From an uncultured Piscirickettsiaceae bacterium (GTDB lineage Bacteria > Pseudomonadota > Gammaproteobacteria > Methylococcales > Cycloclasticaceae): a stretch of 46,150 bases of DNA. The position numbers and the translations under genes were made by a program. Each line of letters starts with the position of its first letter. Positions within the stretch are counted from its first letter, which is position 1. The stretch covers positions 1 through 46,150 of the forward strand of contig CAJXSK010000012.1 in NCBI GenBank assembly GCA_913061075.1. Reading direction: 5' to 3'. This document shows positions 1-8,480 of the stretch, one piece after another. The notes under the pieces were generated by a model. The model had not been told where the DNA came from, made no database searches, and worked only from the letters and a program-made list of their open reading frames with translations.

Positions 1-55
1 TTTTGGTCGGGACGAGAGGATTCGAACCTCCGACCACCAATCCCCCAGACTGGTG
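1..55 (-). repeat. Partial tRNA-Pro(GGG) copy, left attachment-type repeat
   Basis: All 55 bases are identical to 27222-27276, which covers the 3' half of the intact tRNA-Pro (part of the anticodon arm, variable region, T arm, acceptor 3' strand and CCA). Identity stops at 56, so the 5' half of the tRNA is absent and this copy cannot be a working tRNA. The fragment has the same orientation as the intact gene. This is the usual signature of site-specific integration into the 3' end of a tRNA. The repeat could begin slightly before the window. Confidence 0.88.
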
Positions 56-158
56 TTTTTTACCCCTAACCGTTTGACATTAAACATATAAATGAAATTA
101 CTGTCTAACCTTTTACGGCAAATCAGTCCTATATTAATCAATAGCTTACAAGACTTGG

Positions 159-761
159 TTAGACACTTTTATCGCCAATCCCATCCCAAAAAAAATCGAC
201 TTGAAATTGGGCAATTTCTTCTATGCTTAAGTCTCCTTTTTTATACCAAGCTAAAGTTCTATTTAGCATACCTAGTAGAGATAGACGGAGAATTTTCAAA
301 TTAACAGACGACTTGATTTCCCCTTTTTGCTGGGCATCAAGCAACAAACTTCGCCACATGTCTTCATACCTGTCACGAATAACTAATATGTCTGCTTGAA
401 CAGACTCTGGCAGCTGGCCTAAATTACGAATGCTAGTTGAGGTGTAGTCACCTTTTTCAAGTAAAGCCGATAAGTGACCTTGTACTGCTGCGCTGATAAT
501 GTCTTTTGAAGAACTACTCTCAGGTAATGATTCAACTTCCTTTTTAACGGTGTCGATAATATTTTCAACACCAATTGTAAGCACTTCTAAGACCAATTGT
601 TCTTTGGAATCAAAGTGGTAATACAAGCTGCCAGCTTTCATATCTAAGGCGCTCGCAATATCTCTTAAAACAGTCCCGTTATAGCCATGTTTACTAAATA
701 ACTTAGCTGAAATATCTAATATTTTTTCTCGCCTACTATCTGATGAACCTTTATTTTTCAA
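159..761 (-). CDS. TetR/AcrR-family transcriptional repressor
   Basis: A 200-residue protein with the N-terminal TetR helix-turn-helix at about residues 32-51 (LRDIASALDMKAGSLYYHF) and a helical ligand-binding C-terminal half. The C-terminal part recalls the KstR2/acyl-CoA-responsive branch of TetR proteins, so the ligand may be an acyl-CoA; that is inference. It is the last gene of a minus-strand run after the CitE-like lyase and the MaoC protein, 38 bp behind the latter, and probably shares their promoter. It is the only recognisable regulator in the island and so the best candidate to bind the CTAACA-NN-TGTTAG palindromes at 8396, 15704 and, weaker, 2726. Confidence 0.9.
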   Translation of the reverse strand: MKNKGSSDSRREKILDISAKLFSKHGYNGTVLRDIASALDMKAGSLYYHFDSKEQLVLEVLTIGVENIIDTVKKEVESLPESSSSKDIISAAVQGHLSALLEKGDYTSTSIRNLGQLPESVQADILVIRDRYEDMWRSLLLDAQQKGEIKSSVNLKILRLSLLGMLNRTLAWYKKGDLSIEEIAQFQVDFFWDGIGDKSV

Positions 762-799
762 TGACTTAGGTATCCTTATTTTTAATTTCTATTAATGTT

Positions 800-1822
800 T
801 TACGCCATCAGCACAATGACATTCCAATCAAGAACTTGAACATTACTTTGCGAAGCTGGGGCTTTTTTGGACCGTTCCGCAAAAACTTTTACGTTAATGC
901 TGACCATCCCACCCTCATTTAAGGCCTGTTTATTTATTACAGTCACCTCACTGTGCAATATATCATCCTCAAATACTGCAGCTTTATGGTCGCAATGTTG
1001 CCAACCAAGCAAGGTGACTATATTCGGAAACACCCTTATTAGCTGTGCAAATGCTACTGAGATAGTATGCCCTCCGTACACCAACCTTTGGCCATAAACA
1101 CTGGCTTTAGCATCTGTATGTGTCGCTGCTAGATTAAGTGTCAGCCTTGCTAATTCAGGTGCATTCGTAACGGTGTCTCGGGATTTGACTAGATAGATAG
1201 CAGCCTCTTCAACCTGATTAAAGTGAACGCCTTTTATAAGCCGTCGGTATTCAGCTAAGTTCCAATTTAATTCAGCTGCAGTTTTTAGTTCAGTCTCGCT
1301 TAGAGTCGCTGAAATCTGCGATAAGTCATCGGCATGCCCTGTCACTACCTTTTGATTCCGGCACGGTATCATTGGACATCGCCAAAAATTTAGAATGTCT
1401 TCTTCATTTTGATTTGTCACACGAACCTTTAAAACAACCAAACCAGAGGAAATACGACCCCTTTTTATACTGTTTTGTTTTAATAGTTCCACCTTAGTAC
1501 TTGTGGTTAACGTGTCACCTAAATAAACAGGGCGTTTAAATACTAAGCCTCGATAAAATAAATTCCCAATGACATGTTGGCTCGCATAAGTAGTTTGGCC
1601 AATGGCTGTATTAACCACCATTGATGGGTTTGCTAGCGCCCGTTTGGAACCCGTTATTTTTTCACCAAGCACATGGTCCAATGGCAACCTTAAGCGATCT
1701 CCAAACAACATTTGATGCGCGACCGCATGGCCCTCAGTTAATGTTACTGATGGCGCCTGTTCGATATACTCGCCTTTTATAAAGTCTTCAAAAAAAGGCC
1801 CTTCTACAATAATTTTAGGCAT
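800..1822 (-). CDS. MaoC-family double-hotdog acyl-CoA hydratase (mesaconyl-CoA hydratase-like)
   Basis: A 340-residue protein of the long, two-hotdog MaoC type. Its length and its pairing with a CitE-like lyase match mesaconyl-CoA (beta-methylmalyl-CoA) hydratases. Members of this group add water to a branched C4-C5 dicarboxylyl-CoA, giving a product that a CitE-type lyase can split. The start codon overlaps the stop of the lyase gene by one base (TAATG type), indicating translational coupling. A hydratase for another 2-enoyl-CoA, such as itaconyl-CoA or a ring-derived acid, is possible; the substrate cannot be read from sequence. Confidence 0.8.
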   Translation of the reverse strand: MPKIIVEGPFFEDFIKGEYIEQAPSVTLTEGHAVAHQMLFGDRLRLPLDHVLGEKITGSKRALANPSMVVNTAIGQTTYASQHVIGNLFYRGLVFKRPVYLGDTLTTSTKVELLKQNSIKRGRISSGLVVLKVRVTNQNEEDILNFWRCPMIPCRNQKVVTGHADDLSQISATLSETELKTAAELNWNLAEYRRLIKGVHFNQVEEAAIYLVKSRDTVTNAPELARLTLNLAATHTDAKASVYGQRLVYGGHTISVAFAQLIRVFPNIVTLLGWQHCDHKAAVFEDDILHSEVTVINKQALNEGGMVSINVKVFAERSKKAPASQSNVQVLDWNVIVLMA

Positions 1823-2691
1823 TATCTATCGTCATTCTTCGTGATGACAGCATACCGAGCTAATAAGTTTTTTTGTGCTAGAACAACGGGTAGATCTACC
1901 ATTTTATTTTCATACGTAAAAACACTGCGTCCTTGATTTTTTACATGTTCCCACTCTTCTAGAATTTCTCTAGCTCGATTAACTTGGTTTGCCGTCGGCG
2001 TATACACTTCATTCACAATACTCACCTGATTTGGATGGATGCACAACTTACCCTGAAAGCCTAGCTGCATACCCTCAAGAGCGTCTTTTCGTATTATCCG
2101 CTCATCCTTTACGTCAAGTGTAATATTATCAATGGCTGGGATTCTATACGCGTGTGCGGCTAAAGCTACTTGGCAACGTGCGTAATAGACTGCGCCGCTA
2201 CTCGCATCAGCTTTAACCAGCCCCATATCCCGTGCAAAATCAACGTGACCAAAACAAAGCAAGTCATCTGCACCTAAATGCTTAACCAGTTCAGCTATTG
2301 ATAACACCCCTAAGGCCGTTTCAATAAGCCCAAATAATTGTTTATTTTGCCCCTTCTGTGCCTGTTTTAACTTTATCAGGTCATCAATAGATTCAAACTT
2401 GGGCAACATAACTGCGCAATCATTAAGCTCTAACAACGCTGCCATATCATCGTTAAACCAAGGTGTCGATACACCATTAATTCGAACAACGCATTGATGA
2501 TGATTAAAATCCGTTGCCGTTAGCGTATCTATCAATAATTTTCTTGCCTGCTCTTTACTGGCTGGCGATACCGCATCTTCAAGATCGAAAACCAACACAT
2601 CTGCAGGAATAGTTGATGACTTTTCAAGCTGACGCTGCTCCCCAGCGGGAACAAAAAGAACAGACCGATAAAGTGTTGTTGCAATGTTCAT
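1822..2691 (-). CDS. HpcH/HpaI-superfamily CoA ester lyase (CitE/malyl-CoA lyase-like)
   Basis: A 289-residue TIM-barrel lyase with the CitE-family DLEDAV motif at residues 36-41, an acidic metal-binding segment (IETALGV) and the FGHVDFARD segment typical of malyl-CoA, citramalyl-CoA and beta-methylmalyl-CoA lyases. Such enzymes cleave a 3-hydroxy-dicarboxylyl-CoA to acetyl- or propionyl-CoA plus glyoxylate or pyruvate. It is the first gene of the minus-strand run lyase-hydratase-TetR, with its promoter in the divergent gap 2692-2803. Together with the MaoC gene it forms a two-step hydration and retro-Claisen/aldol module. The exact substrate is unknown. Confidence 0.85.
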   Translation of the reverse strand: MNIATTLYRSVLFVPAGEQRQLEKSSTIPADVLVFDLEDAVSPASKEQARKLLIDTLTATDFNHHQCVVRINGVSTPWFNDDMAALLELNDCAVMLPKFESIDDLIKLKQAQKGQNKQLFGLIETALGVLSIAELVKHLGADDLLCFGHVDFARDMGLVKADASSGAVYYARCQVALAAHAYRIPAIDNITLDVKDERIIRKDALEGMQLGFQGKLCIHPNQVSIVNEVYTPTANQVNRAREILEEWEHVKNQGRSVFTYENKMVDLPVVLAQKNLLARYAVITKNDDR

Positions 2692-2803
2692 TATTAACCC
2701 AAATTAATCATTCAAAACAATCTACCAACCAAGCGTTAGTTTGTAAAGTCGCTTAGAATTATCAATAATATTCATTTACAGCAAACACAAAGAGGGTGGG
2801 CAT
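2692..2803. promoter_or_regulatory. Divergent promoter region with a degenerate operator-like palindrome
   Basis: This short gap separates the lyase operon (minus) from the thiolase gene (plus) and must hold both promoters. At 2726-2739 CAACCAAGCGTTAG matches CTAACA-NN-TGTTAG at 9 of 12 fixed positions, with the right arm nearly intact. A TAGAAT hexamer at 2754-2759 could be a -10 box for the thiolase; no good -35 precedes it. A purine-rich ribosome binding site lies at 2792-2799 before the ATG at 2804. Confidence 0.4.
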
Positions 2804-4005
2804 ATGTTAAACGCTTATATTTATGACGGCGCACGAACTGCTTTGGAAAATACTGCGGAGCACTGGCGCATGTTAGGCCCGACGACCTTGCCGCCAGCGT
2901 GATAAAAGCGCTGGTATTACGCAACGACTTTGATCCAGCAATAATTGATGAGGTCGTCTTAGGTTACGTGTGTCAATCCGGTGAAGATAGCCGCAATATC
3001 GCGCGTTACGCAAGCTTGTTAGCCGGTTTACCAGTAACTGTTCCAGGCCAAACCATTAATCGCTTATGCGCCAGCAGCCTAGCTGCTATTGTTGATTGTG
3101 CCCACGCTATTACCTGTGGTGAAGGCGACGTTTACATTGCCGGAGGTGTTGAAAGTATGACACGCGCACCGCTGACGTTTAATAAAAGTAACTCCGCCTA
3201 CAGCAAAGATATAAAAATTTACGATAGCGCGATTGGCGTACGGTTCCCCAACCCTAAGATTGGCAAACAGTTTGGCCATGAATCCATGCCTGAAACAGCC
3301 AACAATGTTGCTAAAGCCGAGAACATTAGTCGCGAAGCTTGCGATGAGTTTGCCTTAAAGTCTCAGCAAAAATGGCAAGAAGCCACTAGCAACGAATATT
3401 TCAAAGATGAAATCATTCCAATACACATTCCGCAAAAACGTGGCAAACCCGACATTATCGTGGATACCGATGAGCACCCCAGAGCGGAAGGCAATATAGA
3501 CAAAATGGCCGGTATGAAACCTTTATTTGATGACGGCGTTATTACAGCGGCGAATGCATCCGGTATTAATGATGGCGCAGCAGCCGTATTAATGGCCAAC
3601 CAAGCATTCGGTGAAAAACATAACATCAAACCATTAGCTCGCGTATTAGGCGGTGCCGCCGCGGGTATTGAGCCGTCACTGATGGGTCTTGGCCCAGTCC
3701 CTGCGTGTAACAAAATTCTTAAACGCTTAGGTTTAAGCTTAGAGCAGATGGATGTGATTGAAATTAACGAAGCATTTGCAGCTCAAGTATTGGCTGATTT
3801 AAAACAACTTGGGTTGTCTGCTGACGACCCAAGAATCAACCCAAATGGTGGCGCTATAGCAGTTGGGCACCCTCTAGGTGCTTCAGGCGCAAGGCTTGTA
3901 TTAACCGCCGCAAAGCAATTGCAAAGAACGGGCGGACGTTATGCCCTTATCTCAATGTGCGTTGGTGTCGGTCAAGGTTTAGCCGTTGTGATAGAACGAG
4001 CTTAA
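2804..4005 (+). pseudogene. Acetyl-CoA acyltransferase (thiolase), frameshifted near the N-terminus
   Basis: From the ATG at 2804, with a GAGGGTGG ribosome binding site just upstream, the frame reads MLNAYIYDGARTA and then runs out of phase to a TGA at 2900-2902. The homologous sequence continues in the next frame from about 2845, through CGALAHVRPDDLAAS, to the stop at 4005. Restoring one T at 2843-2844 (GCT TTT GGA) gives a continuous thiolase of about 400 residues. The rest is intact: nucleophilic Cys in NRLCASS, the GHPLGASG His motif and the C-terminal CVGVGQG Cys. It would thiolytically cleave a 3-ketoacyl-CoA, perhaps of the beta-ketoadipyl-CoA type. A GTG at 2899 could start only an N-terminally truncated product. 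The lesion is real decay or a sequencing deletion. Confidence 0.8.
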
Positions 4006-4034
4006 CTCCCTTGTTCAAGCCCGTTCCACCGTCT

Positions 4035-4940
4035 CTAAACTGGGTCCCAGCTAAAAATATCTGCCGATCTATCCAACGGATAAAAGCTATTCTTCAGCGC
4101 TGGGATAGCGTGTTCAGCAATAGTTTCAGGCGTCCAACCCTCTGAACGATGCGCTGACCGCTCTGGGCGTGATTGCCCCATTAAGAATATTTCATTATTA
4201 CGCACAGCAAAAATTTGCCCCGTAACTTCTTTCGCCGCATCGGTTGCTAAATACGTCGCCATCACGCCCACTTTATCCGGCGTCATTTGTTTTAGCTTAT
4301 CTACACGCGCTTTTTCTTCTGGGGTATTTGCTGGAATCGCGCCGGTCATTCTGCTCCATGCGAACGGTGCAATACAGTTTGAACGGACATTATAACGCTG
4401 CATATCCAACGCAATACTTTTTGACAATGCAGCAATGCCCAGTTTTGCAGCTGAATAATTTGCTTGTCCAAAATTACCGATCAAGCCCGAGGTGGATGTC
4501 ATAAACACAAAGCTACCGCTTTCTTGTTTGCGAAAATGTTGCGCGGCCACGTGCGCGGTATTAAAACTGCCATTTAAATGTACGTTAATGACTGCGTGCC
4601 AATCATCGGGTGTCATTTTATGGAAAATTTTATCGCGCAAAATACCGGCATTATTCACCACGGTATCAATACGGCCAAAATTATCGATGGCTGTTTGTAC
4701 CATCGCTTGCGCACCAGACAATTCAGCCACGCTATCACCGTTTATAACCGCCTCGCCGCCCATATCCGTAATGGTTTTTACCACCTCTTCGGCGTGGCTC
4801 ATATCTATGCCTTCACCGCCCAAACTAGCGCCTAAATCATTCACCACTATTTTTGCGCCTTGCTTGGCCATTTCAATGGCAATTGCTCTGCCAATACCTC
4901 TTCCAGCACCCGTTACTAGGGCTACTTTACCTTTCATCAT
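4035..4940 (-). CDS. Short-chain dehydrogenase/reductase, probable 3-hydroxyacyl-CoA dehydrogenase
   Basis: A 301-residue SDR with the nucleotide-binding motif TGAGRGIG at residues 10-17, NNAG at about 96-99 and a catalytic Ser followed by Tyr162 and Lys166 (YSAAK). The long C-terminal extension resembles the 17-beta-HSD4-like SDRs that oxidise 3-hydroxyacyl-CoAs of branched or steroid side chains. The ribosome binding site AAAGGAGG seven bases upstream is close to the ideal anti-16S complement, stronger than that of its neighbours. It lies downstream of the hydratase in a minus-strand run (CaiB, ACAD, hydratase, SDR), so it would perform the oxidation after hydration. It converges on the broken thiolase. 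A role as dihydrodiol dehydrogenase cannot be excluded. Confidence 0.85.
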   Translation of the reverse strand: MMKGKVALVTGAGRGIGRAIAIEMAKQGAKIVVNDLGASLGGEGIDMSHAEEVVKTITDMGGEAVINGDSVAELSGAQAMVQTAIDNFGRIDTVVNNAGILRDKIFHKMTPDDWHAVINVHLNGSFNTAHVAAQHFRKQESGSFVFMTSTSGLIGNFGQANYSAAKLGIAALSKSIALDMQRYNVRSNCIAPFAWSRMTGAIPANTPEEKARVDKLKQMTPDKVGVMATYLATDAAKEVTGQIFAVRNNEIFLMGQSRPERSAHRSEGWTPETIAEHAIPALKNSFYPLDRSADIFSWDPV

Positions 4941-4978
4941 GTTGTTACCTCCTTTAAATTCATCCGTAGAACACCCGC

Positions 4979-5779
4979 CTAACAGCTTTTAAATACAGGC
5001 GCACGTTTTTCAAAAATCGCATCCATAGCTTCGCGGTGATCTTCTGTACGATGGGAAACAGCCTGCATCACCGCCGCCATTTGTAAGTGATTATCCAAGC
5101 TTGTTCGTTGCTCTTCGCGCATCAGTTGTTTTGCCATGCGCACTGAAATAGGCGGGTTAACCGCTATCCGCTTTGCTAATGACATTGCTTCATTCATTAA
5201 CTCATCATCCGCCACAACTTTTGATACCAAACCACACTCAAGCGCTTCTTGGGCGCTGATGGGATCACCAGTAAAAGCCATTTCTGCAGCCTTTGCTAAC
5301 CCCACTGCACGCGGTAATAACCATGCACCACCATCACCGGGGATAATACCCAGCTTCACAAAACTTTCAGCCAACCGTGCACTATCAGCCGCAATACGCA
5401 TATCGCACATACAAGTTAAATCACAACCCGCGCCTATTGCGGGGCCATTAATAGCGGCAATAATCGGCACATCCAGCTTTTCAAAAGCCACAGGGATACG
5501 CTGAATACCTTCACGATACCAAGTTGCTAGTTCGTGCGGTGTTTTATCAGATTCCGTCATTTCTGCACGAATTTCTTTAACGTTACCACCCGAAGAAAAT
5601 GCCGGCCCATTGCCCGTTAAAATAATAACTCTAACTTCTGGGTTTTTCTGAGCTTGCTCTGCATATAAAACCAAGGTATCTATCATCTCCATATTGGTTA
5701 TCGCATTACGCGTTTCAACATGGTTCATTCGCCATATTTCTATGCCGTCTTTAAACTCTTTAATCACTGCTTGTGTCAT
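4979..5779 (-). CDS. Enoyl-CoA hydratase/isomerase (crotonase family)
   Basis: A 266-residue crotonase-fold protein with the oxyanion-hole segments SSGGNVKE and INGPAIGAGCDLTCMCD, and the active-site loop ESFVKLGIIPGDGGA. In the last, an Asp occupies the PGxGG position where many crotonases have Ala. Members hydrate 2-enoyl-CoAs or isomerise and hydrolyse related thioesters. The gene is third in the run CaiB-ACAD-hydratase-SDR, an order that matches successive beta-oxidation steps. The substrate is probably a branched or aryl-substituted acyl-CoA; that is inference from the neighbours. Confidence 0.87.
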   Translation of the reverse strand: MTQAVIKEFKDGIEIWRMNHVETRNAITNMEMIDTLVLYAEQAQKNPEVRVIILTGNGPAFSSGGNVKEIRAEMTESDKTPHELATWYREGIQRIPVAFEKLDVPIIAAINGPAIGAGCDLTCMCDMRIAADSARLAESFVKLGIIPGDGGAWLLPRAVGLAKAAEMAFTGDPISAQEALECGLVSKVVADDELMNEAMSLAKRIAVNPPISVRMAKQLMREEQRTSLDNHLQMAAVMQAVSHRTEDHREAMDAIFEKRAPVFKSC

Positions 5780-5815
5780 GCATCTCTCATTTTTTTGTTT
5801 AGCGGCTAAATTTAT

Positions 5816-6988
5816 TTAGTACGATTTTGGCATGCCTAAAACATGCTGGCCGATATAGCTCAGTATCATATTCGTTGAAATGGGTGCAATTAAGTACAAA
5901 CGTGCCTCGCGCCATTTACGTTCAATATCATATTCACGCGCAAAGGCGAATCCACCGTGGGTTTGCATACACGCTTCACCGGCATTCCAAGCTGCCTCAG
6001 CACACAGCATTTTCGCCATATTAGCTTCAGCCCCGCAAGGCTCACCAGCTTCAAATAATGCAGCCGCTTTACGGGCCATTAAATCTGCCGCTTCGGTTTC
6101 CGCATGAGCGCGTGCAATGGGGAATTGCACGCCTTGATTTTGACCAATCGGCCCACCAAATATTTTTCGTTCATTGGCATAAGCCGTGGCTTTATCAATA
6201 AAATACCTTGCATCGCCAATGCTTTCACCGGCAATAATCACACGTTCTGCATTCATGCCACTCATCACATATCGAAAGCCTTTCCCTTCTTCACCAACCA
6301 ATGCATCGGCAGGAATTTCCATATTGTCGAAAAACACTTCAGTCGTATTGTGATTAATCATCGCGTCAATCGCGCGAATTTCCATACCATTGCCAACCAC
6401 ATCACGCATATCAACCAAGAATATTGATAAACCATCCGTCGGTTTTGACACGTAATCAAATGGCGTTGTACGTGCCAGTAACAGCATAAGGTCAGATTGA
6501 AAAGCACGGCTCGTCCATACTTTTTGGCCGTTAATGATGTACTTATCACCTTGCCTAACAGCTTTGGTACGTAATTTGGTCGTATCAGACCCTGATGTGG
6601 GCTCGGTTACCCCAAAGGCTTGCAGGCGCAATTCACCTGATGCAATTTTTGGTAAATACTGTTGTTTTTGTTCTTCGCTACCATGCCTAAGCACTGCACC
6701 CATAATGTACATTTGTGCATGACAAGCCGATGCAGAACCACCTGAAGCATGAATGGTTTCCATAATCACAGCCGCCGCGCGCAAGGGTAAGCCAACGCCA
6801 CCATATTCTTCTGGAATTAATGCTGATAAAAAACCAGACTCTGTTAAAGCCTTAACAAAAGCTTCTGGATAGGCACTGTCAGCATCTAATTTGCGCCAAT
6901 ATTCCCCAGGAAAATCGTCACATATTTTGCTTACGGCATTGCGTATATCGGCATAATCATTACCCAGCAGAATTGATATATCGCTCAT
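5816..6988 (-). CDS. Acyl-CoA dehydrogenase
   Basis: A 390-residue flavoprotein with the complete ACAD architecture: helical N-terminal domain, FAD/substrate segments (FGVTEPTSGSDTTKL, GQKVWTSRA) and helical C-terminal domain. Near the C-terminus the IYEGTSE segment that carries the catalytic Glu of medium-chain ACADs is replaced by LIAPIST. The base must therefore lie elsewhere or the protein belongs to a distinct subfamily. It overlaps the upstream CaiB gene by 4 bp (ATGA) and is paralogous to the ACAD at 11233-12399, sharing a closing LGxPKSY. Each is paired with a CaiB transferase. It probably oxidises the CoA ester made by that transferase. Confidence 0.9.
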   Translation of the reverse strand: MSDISILLGNDYADIRNAVSKICDDFPGEYWRKLDADSAYPEAFVKALTESGFLSALIPEEYGGVGLPLRAAAVIMETIHASGGSASACHAQMYIMGAVLRHGSEEQKQQYLPKIASGELRLQAFGVTEPTSGSDTTKLRTKAVRQGDKYIINGQKVWTSRAFQSDLMLLLARTTPFDYVSKPTDGLSIFLVDMRDVVGNGMEIRAIDAMINHNTTEVFFDNMEIPADALVGEEGKGFRYVMSGMNAERVIIAGESIGDARYFIDKATAYANERKIFGGPIGQNQGVQFPIARAHAETEAADLMARKAAALFEAGEPCGAEANMAKMLCAEAAWNAGEACMQTHGGFAFAREYDIERKWREARLYLIAPISTNMILSYIGQHVLGMPKSY

Positions 6989-8172
6989 TTATTTTCCTTT
7001 TTTTCCTTTTTTTCGTTTTTAACGCTGCTATTTTGCGCGCCTAGGCTCGGCGCTTCATTTCGAATCGGTGGGCGCTTGCCATTGAAGCTTATTGGCAAGC
7101 CGACTAATTTCATTGCGTGCTCGGCAGACTCTTGGACGATACCTAACGCCTTTGTTTGTGGGTCGCTTAATACTTCGTCAACTTGTTTAATCGGTGAATG
7201 AGGAATACCAGCCCGATCAAGCTTTTGCTCCCAATAAGCCCGTGGATGCTCTATTAAAATAGCCGTTATCAATCGGTTTAAAGCCGCTTTGTTTTCAAAA
7301 CGCAAGGGGTTCGTTTTAAACCGCTCATCTTCCACCCAGTCGGGGTGCCCTAAGACGGCTTTCAGTAATTCAAATAATTTATCATTTGGCGCAGCTATCA
7401 CTAAAAAACCATCTGAACATTCATAGGCTTGATAAGGTGCAAGCCCTTGTACACCAGAGCCTTGCGGCGTGGGTAGCTTTCCAGTTGCTTCATAACTCGC
7501 CATGTGTGATGTCATCCACCCCAGCGCTGTTTCATATAATGATGCGTCCACCACACAGCCTTTCCCTGTTTTTTCACGTTCTAATAAGGCCGCCAAAACA
7601 CCAATACCGCACCACATGCCAGTTCCCATATCAATAATAGAGGTACCCACTCTAACCGGTGGGCGGCCTGGCTCACCATTCAAACCCATTAGGCCGCTGT
7701 AAGCTTGCATTAATGGATCATACCCAGGTTTATCTGCCATTGGCCCTTGTTGGCCAAATGCCCAAATATTGCAATACACAAGGCGCGGCGCTAGCTGACA
7801 CAATTCGTCCGAACCCAGCCCTAACGACGCTATTTTCCCGGGACGCATATTTTGCAACACCACGCCCGCGTTATTAATCAATTCATCACGCAACCATTCT
7901 TTATCTTCAGCATTGTTTAGATTAACGGTGATCGATTGTTTATCTCTATTGAGCGCCTGAAACATGGACGAAGAGCCATGCCAAAATGGGGGGCCCCAAT
8001 GACGACAATCATCTCCGCGACCTTCCGGCTCAACTTTGATAACCTCGGCCCCTAGTGCCGCTAAAATCCAAGTGCCATAGGGCGCTGCAACGCTAGTGCC
8101 TATTTCATAGACTTTAATACCTGTTAAGGGCCAAGTGGTTTCTGTTTGCTCATCATTCATATTATTAGTCAA
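6985..8172 (-). CDS. CaiB/BaiF (class III) CoA-transferase
   Basis: A protein of up to 395 residues with the family fold from N to C terminus, the segment PGYDPLMQAYSGLMG and the probable catalytic Asp at residue 181 in GTSIIDMGTG. Family members move CoA between carboxylic acids by a ping-pong mechanism, avoiding ATP cost. The TTG at 8172 is the longest start; an ATG four codons in (8160) is at least as likely. No strong ribosome binding site is visible for either, but the TTG overlaps the stop of a small upstream frame, so coupling is possible. The C-terminus is Lys/Glu-rich and probably disordered. It forms a mirrored pair with the CaiB-ACAD module at 10034-12399. Confidence 0.88.
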   Translation of the reverse strand: MTNNMNDEQTETTWPLTGIKVYEIGTSVAAPYGTWILAALGAEVIKVEPEGRGDDCRHWGPPFWHGSSSMFQALNRDKQSITVNLNNAEDKEWLRDELINNAGVVLQNMRPGKIASLGLGSDELCQLAPRLVYCNIWAFGQQGPMADKPGYDPLMQAYSGLMGLNGEPGRPPVRVGTSIIDMGTGMWCGIGVLAALLEREKTGKGCVVDASLYETALGWMTSHMASYEATGKLPTPQGSGVQGLAPYQAYECSDGFLVIAAPNDKLFELLKAVLGHPDWVEDERFKTNPLRFENKAALNRLITAILIEHPRAYWEQKLDRAGIPHSPIKQVDEVLSDPQTKALGIVQESAEHAMKLVGLPISFNGKRPPIRNEAPSLGAQNSSVKNEKKEKKENK

Positions 8173-8354
8173 TAAGAGTTGTTTAGCACTTCTAGCCCTA
8201 GCGCAAACTGCGCCTTAGCGCACCAAATCAGTACGGTGTGCATACCATCAAGCTCAGTTTGATAAGTACACTTTGGGGATATCATAATTTGATTCAACAA
8301 TTCAAGCTCGCGCACTTTAAGCGACTTGAAAAGTAACGCATTTTTTGCAGGCAT
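8169..8354 (-). CDS. Possible small protein upstream of CaiB
   Basis: A 61-codon frame starting MPAKNALLFKSLKVRELELL, preceded by AAGAG ten bases before the ATG, and ending with a TGA that overlaps the TTG of the CaiB gene. I do not recognise the product. The overlap and the ribosome binding site make it a plausible translated leader, and it fills much of a 308-bp gap. It may equally be a chance frame in the untranslated leader. Confidence 0.3.
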   Translation of the reverse strand: MPAKNALLFKSLKVRELELLNQIMISPKCTYQTELDGMHTVLIWCAKAQFALGLEVLNNSY

Positions 8355-8480
8355 AGTGCGGTATCTCTTAAATAACAAACAAGTAGTTTCTCAACATAAC
8401 AAGTGTTAGAATTTTCTACAAGTTTTTTATTTAAGACCGCTTCATTCAAAGATAAATTAAAGAAGTTAGACTGATTACCC
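8173..8480. promoter_or_regulatory. Divergent control region between the two CaiB-ACAD operons
   Basis: This 308-bp gap separates the minus-strand CaiB-ACAD-hydratase-SDR run from the plus-strand DUF35-thiolase-CaiB-ACAD run. The palindrome ATAACA-AG-TGTTAG at 8396-8409 differs from CTAACA-NN-TGTTAG by one base. A plus-strand TAGAAT at 8407-8412 overlaps its right arm. On the minus strand TTGTAG and TTATGT flank it with a 16-bp spacer. A bound repressor could thus close both promoters. Apart from the possible small frame at 8169-8354 I see no gene here. Confidence 0.55.
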
